A stretch of DNA of 44,875 bases from Phycisphaerae bacterium (GTDB taxonomy: Bacteria; Planctomycetota; Phycisphaerae; Sedimentisphaerales; Anaerobacaceae), in NCBI GenBank assembly GCA_016782865.1, contig JADHXR010000051.1, forward strand, positions 1 through 44,875, given 5' to 3'. Made by a program: the position numbers and the translations under genes. Positions 18,946-28,371 of the stretch are shown piece after piece. Within the stretch, counting starts at the first letter, position 1; each line of letters begins with the position of its first letter. The notes beneath the pieces were generated by a model. That model saw only the letters and a list, made by a program, of their open reading frames with translations, did no database searches and was not told the DNA's origin.

Positions 18946-20421
18946 TCACCTCAGGCGATCGAACATGCCGAGCAGAGTCCGGGTTATCTTCGGCCCGGCC
19001 TCGACTTCGACGGTGCTTGTTCCGAGCCATGTTTCGTAGCCGCCGAGTTTGTGCTGGGCGACTGTCGGCAGATAGCCGTAGCTGCCGTTGGCGTGTGAGA
19101 TCGTGAACGTCCGCTCGAACGGGCTCTTTGCCTTGATCTGGAGCCCTATCTCAACAAACACCTCGAACGGGATGGCGCAGATTCCCAGCTCGCCAATGCG
19201 AAATGCCTGCAAGACCACCGAGACCTCATCCGGAGACTCGTGCATTTGGAGGACACGTTGTGCATACACCTTCTCGCGCTCGTGATATGGCCTGGCGTCC
19301 TCGGGCTTGTCCAGGATTTTGCGGGCGTAATCTATTTGCTCAGCGGTGGGCTTGCGAACCGCGAGAGTCAGCTCATTGCGCATCGCGCCGAGCCTGACCC
19401 AATCGTGAAACTCGACCTTTCCGTGCGCTTTGAGAACGGCGTCAGCCACAAGGTCGGCAACCTGCCGCATCTTTTCATACGGGGCGAATTTCCTCTGCGG
19501 CTTTTGGAGCCAGTTGATGTTGTTGATGTCACCGCTGGTCCCGTTGGAAAGAATCCCGACAAACGGAGGCTCGATTCTATCGGCGCCCAACAATTGCTGG
19601 ATACGGTCGGAGAACATCCCGAAGTAGTCGGCGGAAATCGCTCCCCGCTCGCCTCCGCCGACGTAGTGAAGGGAGTAGTTGGCCAAAAGTGCGATCGGGC
19701 GGCCGTCCGCCGACTGAACCGACAAAAATGCAATTTCCGGATCGGTCGGCGCCGCCGCTTTGAGAATATTGGGATTGCCCCGGCCCGGATTCATGACAAC
19801 CTTGTCGCGCCCGCCAAAAGGATTCGGCACCGGCACACCCGGTTTCATAAAGTAGCGCCGGTTGAAGACCTGGGCCGGTTCGGCGGCGCCGCCGAAGCCG
19901 ATTCGCGCCGGCTCCAGATTGTTCACAGCCCTGCGGACGCCGTCTGCGATGCGCCCGACGAGAAACTGCTGATAATCGCTAAGCTCCCCATCGGGTGCGA
20001 GACGATTGGCACCCCTTGCGCTTATGGAAGAATGCGTATGGGTGGCAGCCATCATCATGTGGTCGGCCCCGATACCGGTCTTGTCGCCGATGATCCGCCT
20101 GGCTTTGTCATAGACGCTGCGCCCGATGCCCAGATTATCGCAGATAACAAACGCCAGGCGGGTCGTGCCGTCGTCGAGCACGAGGCACCTGGCGTACAGT
20201 TCATCGTGCACGTGCTCGCCCGGCGGCGAGTTCCACCCGCCAATAATGGGCCTATCCAGCGGTGGCGTAATATTACTCGCCGCAGCGCCCGCTCGAAAGA
20301 GCCGTCCAGCGCCGGCTTGGCTTTGCGAGCCGCGACTGACCTGAACCGGCAGAAGCGATGTATTTATGATAAACAGCAGAAACAATACGTATCGGACTTT
20401 TGTCTTCGACTCATTCTTCAT
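18946..20421 (-). CDS. Neutral/alkaline ceramidase-like secreted protein
   Basis: A 491-residue exported protein with a signal-like hydrophobic segment (VLFLLFIINTSLLPV) near the N-terminus. I use the ATG at 20421, which has AGGGAG 8 nt upstream; a GTG three codons earlier overlaps that RBS. It matches the N-terminal domain of neutral/alkaline non-lysosomal ceramidase (PF04734): RAGAAASNITPPLDRPI, RLAFVICDNLGIG, AATHTHSSI (zinc-site His residues) and LANYSLHYVGGGERGAISADYF. Planctomycetes carry many such proteins. Real ceramide is not a likely substrate here; an amidohydrolase on a lipid or amide is a safer reading. It is a lone gene, convergent with the diguanylate cyclase. Confidence 0.85.
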   Translation of the reverse strand: MKNESKTKVRYVLFLLFIINTSLLPVQVSRGSQSQAGAGRLFRAGAAASNITPPLDRPIIGGWNSPPGEHVHDELYARCLVLDDGTTRLAFVICDNLGIGRSVYDKARRIIGDKTGIGADHMMMAATHTHSSISARGANRLAPDGELSDYQQFLVGRIADGVRRAVNNLEPARIGFGGAAEPAQVFNRRYFMKPGVPVPNPFGGRDKVVMNPGRGNPNILKAAAPTDPEIAFLSVQSADGRPIALLANYSLHYVGGGERGAISADYFGMFSDRIQQLLGADRIEPPFVGILSNGTSGDINNINWLQKPQRKFAPYEKMRQVADLVADAVLKAHGKVEFHDWVRLGAMRNELTLAVRKPTAEQIDYARKILDKPEDARPYHEREKVYAQRVLQMHESPDEVSVVLQAFRIGELGICAIPFEVFVEIGLQIKAKSPFERTFTISHANGSYGYLPTVAQHKLGGYETWLGTSTVEVEAGPKITRTLLGMFDRLR

Positions 20422-20653
20422 ATCATTCACTCCCTACGGTGCCGCACGGTTCCGTACACGTACCCAAACGAAGCTGGACTCGCTGTGTACCGACACCGAG
20501 TGTACCTTATGTCCCCGGGATTTCCAAGAGAAAACGGTGAGAAGGCGTCCAAAATCGGACCCGGGGCGGACATTTCTCTTGATCTTTTGATTCCGACAGG
20601 CGTATGATGGAGATTGGTTACTTTGCAACCTTTATTTTGTTACGGGGCTAATT

Positions 20654-21772
20654 ATGGAATTGCGAGATATTTTTAACAGAATGCAGCAGCAACCTCCCAG
20701 GATAAATTACCCAACGGTGGGATGGAAGTGGATTGTAGTAGCGGCGGTTATTGTCGCGGTCGTCGGCGGATTGAAGACATCGGTCTACACTGTGCCCACC
20801 GACTCTGCGGGCGTGGTTCAGAGGTTCGGACGCTACAACCGGACCACGGAGCCGGGGATACACCTGAAGATGCCTTTGGGGATCGAGGAGGCAGTCCCGG
20901 TCCCGGTCAAGAAAGTGCAAAAAGAGGAATTTGGCTTTCGGACCTTGAAGGCGGGCGTGGACACGCGGTACCTGGGCGCCGAAGAAATCGACGCCCGACG
21001 CTCGAACCCCGAGGATTTGATGAGGCTGATAAGCGAGAGCGGAGAAAGAGTCTCACGAAGCACAACGTCTGAACTGGCCGAGAGGGCCAAGGAGATACTC
21101 CGAGGCGAATATGTGATGCTCACGGGGGATCTCAACATAACCGACGTCGAGTGGATTGTTCAATACCTGATAAAGGACGCCCGGAGCTATTTGTTCAATA
21201 TACGCGAGCCGAGGCAGACGATCAGGGATGCGAGCCAGGCGGTGATGAGGCAGCTCATCGGCAACGGCAGCGTAGACGAAGCGATAACCATCGGAAGAAT
21301 CGAATACGAAGTCTCGGCCAAAGAAGCTCTGCAAAAACTGCTCGACGAGTACGAGACCGGAATTCATATCGTCACCGTCAAGCTTCAATCGTCGAATCCG
21401 CCCCAGAAGGTCAGGCCGGCGTTCAACGAGGTGAACAAGGCCCTGCAGCAGAAGGAAACGAGAATCAACGAGGCGATGAAGACCTACAACGAAGCGGTGC
21501 CGAAATCAAAGGGCGAGGCAAAGAAGGCGATCGAGACGGCTAAGGGTTACGCCGCCGAAAGGGTTAACGAGGCACTGGGTGACATCGCCAAATTCGAAAA
21601 GATATACACCGAGTACATCAAGGCCCCCGACATCACCAGGCAGAGAATGTACCTTGAGACAATGTCCAAGGTCCTGCCGCTGATACCTGAGAAATGGATA
21701 ATCGAGCAGGGTGGCGCCGAAGGCGGTATCCTGATGAAGCTCGATCTCGTGGGCAACAAGAGTTCCGATTGA
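20654..21772 (+). CDS. hflK: HflK-like SPFH/band 7 membrane protein
   Basis: A 372-residue member of the SPFH (stomatin/prohibitin/flotillin/HflK-C) family. One TM segment lies at about 25-42 (WIVVAAVIVAVVGGL), then the SPFH domain (TDSAGVVQRFGRYNRTTEPGIHLKMP), then a helical region (about 245-330) rich in Glu/Lys/Ala. HflK and HflC form a large cage around the AAA protease FtsH in the inner membrane and modulate its access to substrates. hflC follows at 21823 with a 50-nt gap, so they are an operon. Two extra segments (LGAEEIDARRSNPEDLMRL and RGEYVMLTGDLNITDVEWIV) match the usual HflK layout. Confidence 0.88.
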   Translation: MELRDIFNRMQQQPPRINYPTVGWKWIVVAAVIVAVVGGLKTSVYTVPTDSAGVVQRFGRYNRTTEPGIHLKMPLGIEEAVPVPVKKVQKEEFGFRTLKAGVDTRYLGAEEIDARRSNPEDLMRLISESGERVSRSTTSELAERAKEILRGEYVMLTGDLNITDVEWIVQYLIKDARSYLFNIREPRQTIRDASQAVMRQLIGNGSVDEAITIGRIEYEVSAKEALQKLLDEYETGIHIVTVKLQSSNPPQKVRPAFNEVNKALQQKETRINEAMKTYNEAVPKSKGEAKKAIETAKGYAAERVNEALGDIAKFEKIYTEYIKAPDITRQRMYLETMSKVLPLIPEKWIIEQGGAEGGILMKLDLVGNKSSD

Positions 21773-21822
21773 GTGCTTTGGAAACAAGCCGGGACATGCC
21801 GGTACAAGGGAAAGGGAATAAT

Positions 21823-22881
21823 ATGACTCGTCTTATCATTACAATAGTGATCCTTGTGGTTCTGCTCATCTTACTGTCGGATTCGATGTATGTGGTGGAT
21901 CAGACGGAGCAGGCGGTTGTGACTCAGTTCGGCAAGCCCGTCAGGGTGATCGTCAATCCGATCGAAGGTCGAGACAAGGATCAGGTGCTGACCGAGCTAA
22001 GGGACAAGTACGCGAAAGAGGGAATCGCCGTCACCGAGGGTGCTGGATTGCACTTCAAAGTGCCTTTGATACAGAGCGTGCGCAGGTTCGAGAGGAGATT
22101 GCTGCGATGGAACGGCTACCCCGAGCAGATCCCTACCAAGGACAAGAAATACATCCTGGTTGACTGTACGGCGAGGTGGTACATCAAAGACCCGCTGCAA
22201 TTCCTGCGATCGGTCGGCATCGAAGAGCAGGCCCACGGCAGGCTCGACGAAACCGTCAACCCTGGAATGAGAAACTCCATAACCAAGAGAGACCTCATCG
22301 AGATAGTCCGGACGGACAACCGGCAGATGAGAGTGGCCGAGGAAGAGCTGCGGGAGACTACCCAGGTGAGCCCGGTAACCGAGGGCAGACTCGTGATTGT
22401 CGCTGAGATCACAGAAGCCGCGAGAAAGGCCTGTGAGGTTTACGGCATAGGCATCCACAGCTCCGGCGTCTTGATCAAAGGGCTCATCTATGTCCAGGAT
22501 GTCAAGGACGAGGTCGAAGCGAGAATGATCGAGGAAAGGTCGAGGATCGCGAAGAAATACACCTCCGAAGGCGAGGGCGAATACGAGAAAATCATGGGCG
22601 ATAAGGAGCGGGAAGTCAAAACGATCCTCTCGGAAGCCTATAAGACTGCACAAGAGATTGAAGGCGAGGCCGATGCCAAGGCAAGCGATATCTACGCCAA
22701 AGCATTCGGCAAAGACCCCGAGTTCTACAAGTTCTTCAAGACTCTCGAATTGTACGAGAAACATTTAGGCGGAGAGAAAACCCGGTTGATCCTGGGCACC
22801 GACAACAGCCTGCTCGAATTAATCAAAGGCGACATGCTGAAAACCCAAGTCACACCGGCAAGTGACAGCGCGTTGCAGTAA
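21823..22881 (+). CDS. hflC: HflC-like SPFH/band 7 membrane protein
   Basis: A 352-residue HflC-like partner of the preceding gene. The frame is open upstream, but the ATG at 21823 has an AAGGGAAAGGG RBS and starts directly with the TM helix (LIITIVILVVLLILLS). The SPFH domain follows: YVVDQTEQAVVTQFGKPVRV, GLHFKVPLIQSVRRFERRLL and YILVDCTARWYIKDPLQF. The C-terminal EGEGEYEKIMGDKEREVK helix and the DPEFYKFFKTLELYEKHL segment are classic HflC. With HflK it is expected to regulate FtsH at the inner membrane. A possible small membrane protein gene follows 22 nt later. Confidence 0.9.
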   Translation: MTRLIITIVILVVLLILLSDSMYVVDQTEQAVVTQFGKPVRVIVNPIEGRDKDQVLTELRDKYAKEGIAVTEGAGLHFKVPLIQSVRRFERRLLRWNGYPEQIPTKDKKYILVDCTARWYIKDPLQFLRSVGIEEQAHGRLDETVNPGMRNSITKRDLIEIVRTDNRQMRVAEEELRETTQVSPVTEGRLVIVAEITEAARKACEVYGIGIHSSGVLIKGLIYVQDVKDEVEARMIEERSRIAKKYTSEGEGEYEKIMGDKEREVKTILSEAYKTAQEIEGEADAKASDIYAKAFGKDPEFYKFFKTLELYEKHLGGEKTRLILGTDNSLLELIKGDMLKTQVTPASDSALQ

Positions 22882-22903
22882 GACGCGCGAAAGGTCTGGA
22901 AAA

Positions 22904-23098
22904 GTGATTTTCATAAAGTTAGTCAGGCTCTTGGGTGCCGGCCTTGCTGCCGGGCTGATTTGCCATTTGCTCTGTTCAGCCGCTAAGAAGAGCATGACGA
23001 CCCGGCCACGCAGAAAGGACAGCAAAGCGCACAGGAAGTTTGTCGAGTCCTCTGTGATAGAAAAGCAGGACAGGACCGGCAGCGAAGATAAGTCTTAA
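22904..23098 (+). CDS. Possible small membrane protein downstream of hflC (GTG start)
   Basis: A 64-residue frame that could start at the GTG at 22904, with TGGA just upstream. It would give one membrane helix (LVRLLGAGLAAGLICHLLCSA) followed by a basic, then charged tail. It begins 22 nt after the hflC stop, consistent with an accessory gene of the operon, and its stop overlaps the convergent AGE-epimerase stop by a few bases. I do not recognise it. It could be a spurious frame, but the neat TM plus Lys/Arg-rich tail argues for a real gene. Confidence 0.45.
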   Translation: MIFIKLVRLLGAGLAAGLICHLLCSAAKKSMTTRPRRKDSKAHRKFVESSVIEKQDRTGSEDKS

Positions 23099-24411
23099 TC
23101 TTCCCATTGCTTGAGGATTTGCAGGCACTCGATCATTGACCGGCCGTTGTGGTAACCTGCCTTCCAGGCGTTTGCCTTGTCGCCTCGCGAGGTTCCATCA
23201 GGTGTGATCTCAGCGTGCCATTCGCCGCTGTCGGAGTCCACCATATTCTTTTCGATAAAATCGCTCGTCTTCTCGAAGATGGCCAGATACTTGGAGTCCT
23301 GCGTCATGCGATTCATGTAAAGAGCGCTGACGATTGCCTCGGTCTGGACCCACCAGATTTTGCTGCGCCTGTCCGCAGGCTGATTGAAAGGGCCGCTGTC
23401 ATAGAAACCGCCGTTGGCGTCGTCGCAGCCGTACTTCAACGAATAATCGAATAGGGTGCGATACAAATCAACGAATGGATGGTTCGAGACTCCCGCTGCA
23501 TCGCAGGCGTCCATCAGCAACCAGACGTTTTCGATGTCGTGGCCGTAGGAAACTCTTGCGTAGTCGCCGGCCAGTCGCGGCGTCCAGTCGCGATCATACT
23601 TGTCCGTGCAGGCGCCGATGTTCTTTCGTACGACCGTGTTGCTCTCGATGTCGATCAACTCCAGCAGACGCACGCGCGCCAGAGGAAGTTTGCTCGCACG
23701 ATAGAAGGTGGTCATCGCCTCCAACAGGTGCAGATGAGTGTTCATCAGTTTAAGGTCCGGCTCGGCGCCCATGTAGGAACTTTCGCCGGCAGCCACGGAT
23801 GTCCAGTCTTCATTGAAGAATTCAACGTAGCCACCATAGGTTTTGTCATGGGATTTGGCTTCAAGCAGATTGAAGAACCGTACCGCGAAATCCAGGACGT
23901 CCTTTCTGCCGGACGCCAGATAGAACTCACTCATAGCGTAGAGTGCAAACGCCTGGCCATAAAGATGCTTTCGGGCCTTTAGCTTCTTGTCGCCAGTCGC
24001 ATCGACCTCCCAATAGAAGCCGCCATTTTTGCTATCCCACATTTTTTCTTTCAGGAAGCGGTAACCGAGATCGGCGGCTTCGATGTATTCGTCGCCTCCG
24101 TAGCCGGCCCTCGCCAGCCGGCTGAATAACCACACTGTGCGGGCCTGGCTCACAATCATCTTTGTCCCTTCGCCTTTAAGCCCGCCGTCGGGACCGAAGT
24201 TGATCGTGTAGCCGCCGTTGGTGCGATCCAGACTCTTGGAATACCAGAACCAGGCAATGTTCTCTGTGAGTATCTTCTCGAATTTGGGGATGTAGGTTTT
24301 CGCGAGGCCTGCGCGATCCGGGGCCGCGTGCAATTTAGCGCAAATCGACACCGAGACGATGAGAGTCAGGATTGTGCAAAAGTGAGCTTGTTTGAGCTTT
24401 TTGCCGAGCAT
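23095..24411 (-). CDS. Secreted AGE-family (N-acylglucosamine 2-epimerase / cellobiose epimerase-like) protein
   Basis: A 438-residue (alpha/alpha)6-barrel protein of the AGE family with an N-terminal signal peptide (about 1-30, ending KLHAAP) and a clear AAGGAG RBS. Family hallmarks are visible in order: SQARTVWLFSRLARAGYG, KHLYGQAFALYAMSEFY, NTHLHLLEAMTTFY, SYGHDIENVWLLMDA, KIWWVQTEAI and KAGYHNGRS. The conserved His residues of THLH, YGHD and YHNG fit the catalytic set of cellobiose 2-epimerase-type enzymes. Such enzymes epimerise glucose, mannose or glucosamine units at C2. The export signal is unusual for the family, which is normally cytoplasmic, and suggests a periplasmic saccharide substrate. 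It is divergent from the HzsA-like gene. Confidence 0.87.
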   Translation of the reverse strand: MLGKKLKQAHFCTILTLIVSVSICAKLHAAPDRAGLAKTYIPKFEKILTENIAWFWYSKSLDRTNGGYTINFGPDGGLKGEGTKMIVSQARTVWLFSRLARAGYGGDEYIEAADLGYRFLKEKMWDSKNGGFYWEVDATGDKKLKARKHLYGQAFALYAMSEFYLASGRKDVLDFAVRFFNLLEAKSHDKTYGGYVEFFNEDWTSVAAGESSYMGAEPDLKLMNTHLHLLEAMTTFYRASKLPLARVRLLELIDIESNTVVRKNIGACTDKYDRDWTPRLAGDYARVSYGHDIENVWLLMDACDAAGVSNHPFVDLYRTLFDYSLKYGCDDANGGFYDSGPFNQPADRRSKIWWVQTEAIVSALYMNRMTQDSKYLAIFEKTSDFIEKNMVDSDSGEWHAEITPDGTSRGDKANAWKAGYHNGRSMIECLQILKQWED

Positions 24412-24480
24412 TGTTTCTCCTTCTCAGAATGGTCAACATAGACTATTAACATTTCACACATTTTATAGTATTATGTTAGT

Positions 24481-26979
24481 ATGATCAAACGAACGTATGA
24501 AAAGATGTACCTTATGCGTACCTTGCTCAGAGTAATGATCGTTCTGTTTCTCGCGGCAATCTCACCGACCCGCGCCCAGGCGAGGCCTGCGGATATCGGC
24601 GTCGAGGAAATCATCTTCAGCTCTCGCCAGGGCGGCGCCGGCAGTCACTGGTATGAGAACTTCGGCTACTACTCTCAAGACCCGAGCAAAAAACTCTACG
24701 GCGCCCGGGGGCGTTTGTGCCGGTTGAATGTTCGCACCGGCGCGCTTAGCGTCCTGCTCGACGACCAGGCCGGCTCGATTCGCGACCCCCAGGTGTACTA
24801 CGACGCGGGCAAAATTCTTTTCTCCTACCGCCCGGGCGGCACGGATTATTTTCACCTTTGCGAAATAAACGTCGACGGCGGCGGCTTCACGCAGCTTACC
24901 TGCGGACCGTACAACGACATGGAACCGACGTACCTGCCCGACGGCCGGATAATGTTCTGCTCGGACCGCGGCAATCGTTGGGTCCCATGCTGGTATTCCC
25001 AGGTGGCAATCCTGTACACGTGCGACGGTGACGGCAGCGGCATCCAGCCGGTATCCGGCAACATCGAGCATGACAACACGCCCTGGGTTCTGTCCGACGG
25101 CCGGGTGATCTACGAGCGCTGGGAGTACGTCGACCGCAGCCGGGTTGCGTTCCACCATCTCTGGACGGCCAACCCCGACGGCACGGGCCAGATGATCTAC
25201 TACGGCAACCTCCACCCAGGGACATTGATGATCGACGCCAAGCCGATCCCCGGCAGCAACAACGAAGTGGTGGCGGTGTTCTCCCCCAACCACGGGCGCA
25301 AAGAGCACGAGGGGGCCATTGCCATCGTGACAGCAAAGGAGGGTCCTGATCTCCTGGCCTCCGGTCACAAGATCACCAAGAAGGAGAACTTCCGCGACCC
25401 GTATCCGGTGTCGAGAGATTGCTTCCTGGTGGCTCAGGGTCCCAGCCTGCTGGCGATGAACAGACGCGGCGAAACGCGCGAGATCTATCGCCTGCCGGGC
25501 GAGCTTGTTAGGGTCCGCGTCGAATGTCACGAGCCTCGACCGTTGCGAGCGCGGCAGCGCGAGCCGATCATCCCACCTCGGAGCGACCCTCAGCAGACGA
25601 CGGGCCGGTTGATTTTACAGGACGTATACGCCGGGCGCAATATGGCAGGCGTCAAGCGGGGCGAGATCAAGAAGCTTCTCGTACTGGAGACGCTCTCGAA
25701 GCCGATCAATTACAGCGGCAAAATGCCGCCAATTAGTTTCGGCGGAACATACACGCTCGAGCGCATCGTGGGGACGGTCCCGGTCGAGCCCGATGGGTCG
25801 GCTTATATGGAAGTGCCGGCGCTACGGAGCCTGTTCTTCGTCGCTCTGGATGAAAACAACAATTCGGTCAAACGCATGCACAGCTTCTTAGCCGTCATGC
25901 CGGGCGAGACGACAAGCTGTGTCGGCTGTCACGAGCAGCGGCAGAAGACTCCCGTCCCGACAGAGACCGCCGCGCTGCAGGCGCTTAGGCGGGCGCCCAC
26001 CCCAGTCAAGCCTCTGGCGGGTATCCCCGACGTGTTCGATTATCCGCGCGATATTCAACCGATCCTGGACAAACACTGCCTGGAATGTCACGACTACGAC
26101 CGGCGCGCAGGCGGCGTAATTCTCACGGGCGATCACGGGCCGATCTTTTCACACAGCTACTACACGCTCACCGCGCTGCAATGGATTTCCGACGGGCGCG
26201 ACCGCCTGCAGACGAACCTGCCGCCGCGCACGGTGGGAACCTCGGCCAGCCCGCTGATGAAGATGCTCGACGGCAGTCACTACGAGGCCAAGCTGACCCG
26301 GCACGAGCAAGACATGATCCGCTACTGGATCGAGTCGGCCGCGGCGTATCCGGGCACCTACGCCTCGCTGGGCACCGGCATGATCGGCGGCTTTCCAAAG
26401 AGCGTACTCGAAACAACCGAGCGGAAATGGCCCCAGGCAATCGAAGCAGCCGAAGCCATCACGCGACGATGCACGGGATGTCACGGCAAGTCTCTGCCCG
26501 TGCCGAGGTATATCTCCGACAATCTGGATCTTATCCTTTCGAATCCCGACTTCAACGACATCCGCATCCGAATGTCCCGGCACCTTATGTTCAATCTCTC
26601 GCGCCCGGAAAAATCGCTGATCCTGCTGGCTCCGCTGGCGAGCGACGCTGGAGGTTACGGGCTCTGCAAACAGCGAGACAGGAGCGGGCGCCCGCGCGAA
26701 CCTGTGGCGGTCTTCGCCGGCACCGACGATCCGGACTACAAGAAGATCCTTGCTGTGTGCCGTCAAGGCAAACGTCACCTCGAACAGATCAAGCGCTTCG
26801 ACATGCCTGGCTTTCATCCGACGCAGAGCTATGTGCGGGAGATGAAGCGCTACGGAATCCTGCCGGACGACCTGCCGGAGGACGCCCCCATCGACGTGTA
26901 CGCAACCGACCGCGCATATTGGCGCTCACTGTGGTGGCGCCCGAGGGCGATCGCGCGGAGCGAACACTCAGTACCATAA
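24481..26979 (+). CDS. Tri-haem HzsA-like protein with WD40-like propeller
   Basis: An 832-residue exported protein. The N-terminal signal runs to about ISPTRAQA; the ATG at 24481 has no obvious RBS, and starts at 24505 or 24514 (MRTLLRVMIV) would also give a signal peptide. Residues about 40-340 form PD40/beta-propeller blades (DPQVYYDAGKILFSYRPGG, EPTYLPDGRIMFCSDRG, NTPWVLSDGRVIYERWE). The C-terminal half has three CXXCH haem-c sites, at 480-484 (CVGCH), 533-537 (CLECH) and 664-668 (CTGCH). This layout is that of the planctomycete proteins annotated as HzsA-related (hydrazine synthase alpha-like domain). They occur far outside anammox bacteria, so hydrazine synthesis is not implied. It is a likely periplasmic electron carrier or oxidoreductase; partners are unknown. 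Confidence 0.85.
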   Translation: MIKRTYEKMYLMRTLLRVMIVLFLAAISPTRAQARPADIGVEEIIFSSRQGGAGSHWYENFGYYSQDPSKKLYGARGRLCRLNVRTGALSVLLDDQAGSIRDPQVYYDAGKILFSYRPGGTDYFHLCEINVDGGGFTQLTCGPYNDMEPTYLPDGRIMFCSDRGNRWVPCWYSQVAILYTCDGDGSGIQPVSGNIEHDNTPWVLSDGRVIYERWEYVDRSRVAFHHLWTANPDGTGQMIYYGNLHPGTLMIDAKPIPGSNNEVVAVFSPNHGRKEHEGAIAIVTAKEGPDLLASGHKITKKENFRDPYPVSRDCFLVAQGPSLLAMNRRGETREIYRLPGELVRVRVECHEPRPLRARQREPIIPPRSDPQQTTGRLILQDVYAGRNMAGVKRGEIKKLLVLETLSKPINYSGKMPPISFGGTYTLERIVGTVPVEPDGSAYMEVPALRSLFFVALDENNNSVKRMHSFLAVMPGETTSCVGCHEQRQKTPVPTETAALQALRRAPTPVKPLAGIPDVFDYPRDIQPILDKHCLECHDYDRRAGGVILTGDHGPIFSHSYYTLTALQWISDGRDRLQTNLPPRTVGTSASPLMKMLDGSHYEAKLTRHEQDMIRYWIESAAAYPGTYASLGTGMIGGFPKSVLETTERKWPQAIEAAEAITRRCTGCHGKSLPVPRYISDNLDLILSNPDFNDIRIRMSRHLMFNLSRPEKSLILLAPLASDAGGYGLCKQRDRSGRPREPVAVFAGTDDPDYKKILAVCRQGKRHLEQIKRFDMPGFHPTQSYVREMKRYGILPDDLPEDAPIDVYATDRAYWRSLWWRPRAIARSEHSVP

Positions 26980-27121
26980 CTGTCCCTGGCAAGGATGGCT
27001 GCAATCCGATTGTTTTTCTGCTGAAATAAAACCGACCGGCTCGCGACATTACCATTGAACAGAACAAGTGCACGAAAAATGGGGGCCTCAGTCGTCAATC
27101 GAAAACACGGAGAAGCTAATA

Positions 27122-27442
27122 ATGAATTATAAACAAATAATTGTAGTTGCGGTCGGCGCCGTCGCAATCGCATGGGCATTCCTCGTACCATCCTGGGAAT
27201 CGTACGAACTCGCCGAGACCGATCAGGGACAGGTGCTTCTGGGGAAACTCGAAAACCGTCTTTTCAACAATCCGCCGGAGCAAAGCGATGTGAGAGAGCC
27301 TCGTATTGTCTGGAGCTACGCGGCGCAAGAGGCCGGTGCCTACGCGGTGGTCGCAGGGATACTGTTCTTTTTCCTGCGGACCAGAAAGGCCCGAATCATC
27401 GCCGAACCGCAGGAGAGACTTTCTTCGGCCGCGGCATTCTAA
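27122..27442 (+). CDS. Small two-TM membrane protein at head of ABC operon
   Basis: A 106-residue protein of unknown family. The ATG at 27122 has GGAG about 10 nt upstream, which I prefer to the longer frame. Two hydrophobic segments are present: YKQIIVVAVGAVAIAWAFLV near the N-terminus and AGAYAVVAGILFFFL near residue 80, separated by about 50 polar residues (LAETDQGQVLLGKLENRLFN). It lies 15 nt before the ABC ATPase gene, so it is the first gene of that operon. It could be an accessory subunit of the exporter. Confidence 0.72.
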   Translation: MNYKQIIVVAVGAVAIAWAFLVPSWESYELAETDQGQVLLGKLENRLFNNPPEQSDVREPRIVWSYAAQEAGAYAVVAGILFFFLRTRKARIIAEPQERLSSAAAF

Positions 27443-27457
27443 CCGGGGGCGTGCGCA

Positions 27458-28371
27458 ATGAATGCAAGAACACCGACTAAAGATAAGATCAGCCTGGAAG
27501 GATTATCGCTGAGATATGCATCGGGGGTGCAGGCCCTTGACGGGGTGGATCTCCAGATCGAGAGCGGTCTCTTCGGCCTGCTCGGACCAAACGGCGCGGG
27601 CAAGACTACACTGATGCGGATTCTCACCACTCTACTCAAGCCGACTGCCGGAATGGCCAGAGTGTTTGGACACGACGTTGTCCGGAATGCCGGACAGGTC
27701 CGGTCCATGCTCGGTTACCTGCCGCAGGATTTTCAAACCTACGACCAGCTCAAGGCATGGGAGGTTCTGGATTACTACGCGATCCTGAACGGCATGACAG
27801 AACGTAAACCGCGCCGGACGAGGATCGATGAGGTCCTCACTTTGGTCGGTCTTGCAGACAAGAGAAACCAACGGGCCTCTCAGCTTTCAGGCGGAATGTA
27901 CCGGAGGCTGGGCGTAGCTCAGGCGCTGCTGACCAACGCCAAATTGCTCATCTTCGACGAGCCGACGGCCGGGTTGGATCCAGCTCAGCGAGTACGCTTT
28001 CGTAACTTTCTCGGCGAGCTTAGCCGGGACCGTGTTGTGATTCTATCACGCACATCGTCGCCGATATCGGCTCGGTCTGCGACGAACTCGCCGTATTGAA
28101 TCACGGGCAGGTCGAGTTTCTGGGAAAGTGTCGCCAGCTTGCGGACCGGGCCGAGGGAAAGGTCTGGCAGGTGTGTGTCGACGACGCACAGTACGAAGTG
28201 CTTCGCAGCGAATATGCAATCACGAGCATGATCGATACCGATCAGGGGTTGCAGCTCCGGTTGTTGTCGGAAACACGGAAAGACCCCGGTTGGCAGAGCG
28301 TTGTGCCGACCCTGGAAGACGCATATCTCTGGCTGGTCAATTCTTCGAGCGCACATGAACAGGCAGCTTGA
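27458..28371 (+). pseudogene. ABC transporter ATPase, interrupted by a single-base frameshift
   Basis: An ABC-2-type ATP-binding subunit of about 304 residues when the frame is mended. Walker A is GPNGAGKT (43-50), the Q-loop Gln is at about 90 (YLPQDF), the signature is LSGGM (143-147) and Walker B is LLIFDEP (163-169). After VVILS the frame breaks at 28046-28050 (TCACGC); restoring one base there gives STHIVADIGSVCDELAVLNHG in the frame that runs to the stop at 28371. The invariant H-loop His is thus exactly at the break. The rest of the gene is well conserved and the operon is intact, so either a sequencing/assembly indel or a very recent mutation is likely. No slippery heptamer is seen. 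Confidence 0.85.

Noticed and set aside
24481..26979. Hydrazine synthase and an anammox lifestyle
   Set aside because: HzsA-like proteins are common in non-anammox Planctomycetota; no HzsB/C or HAO-type gene is nearby.
28040..28060. Programmed -1/+1 frameshift in the ABC ATPase
   Set aside because: No slippery heptamer, no stimulatory stem downstream, and such control is not known for ABC-2 ATPases. An indel (real or from sequencing) is simpler.
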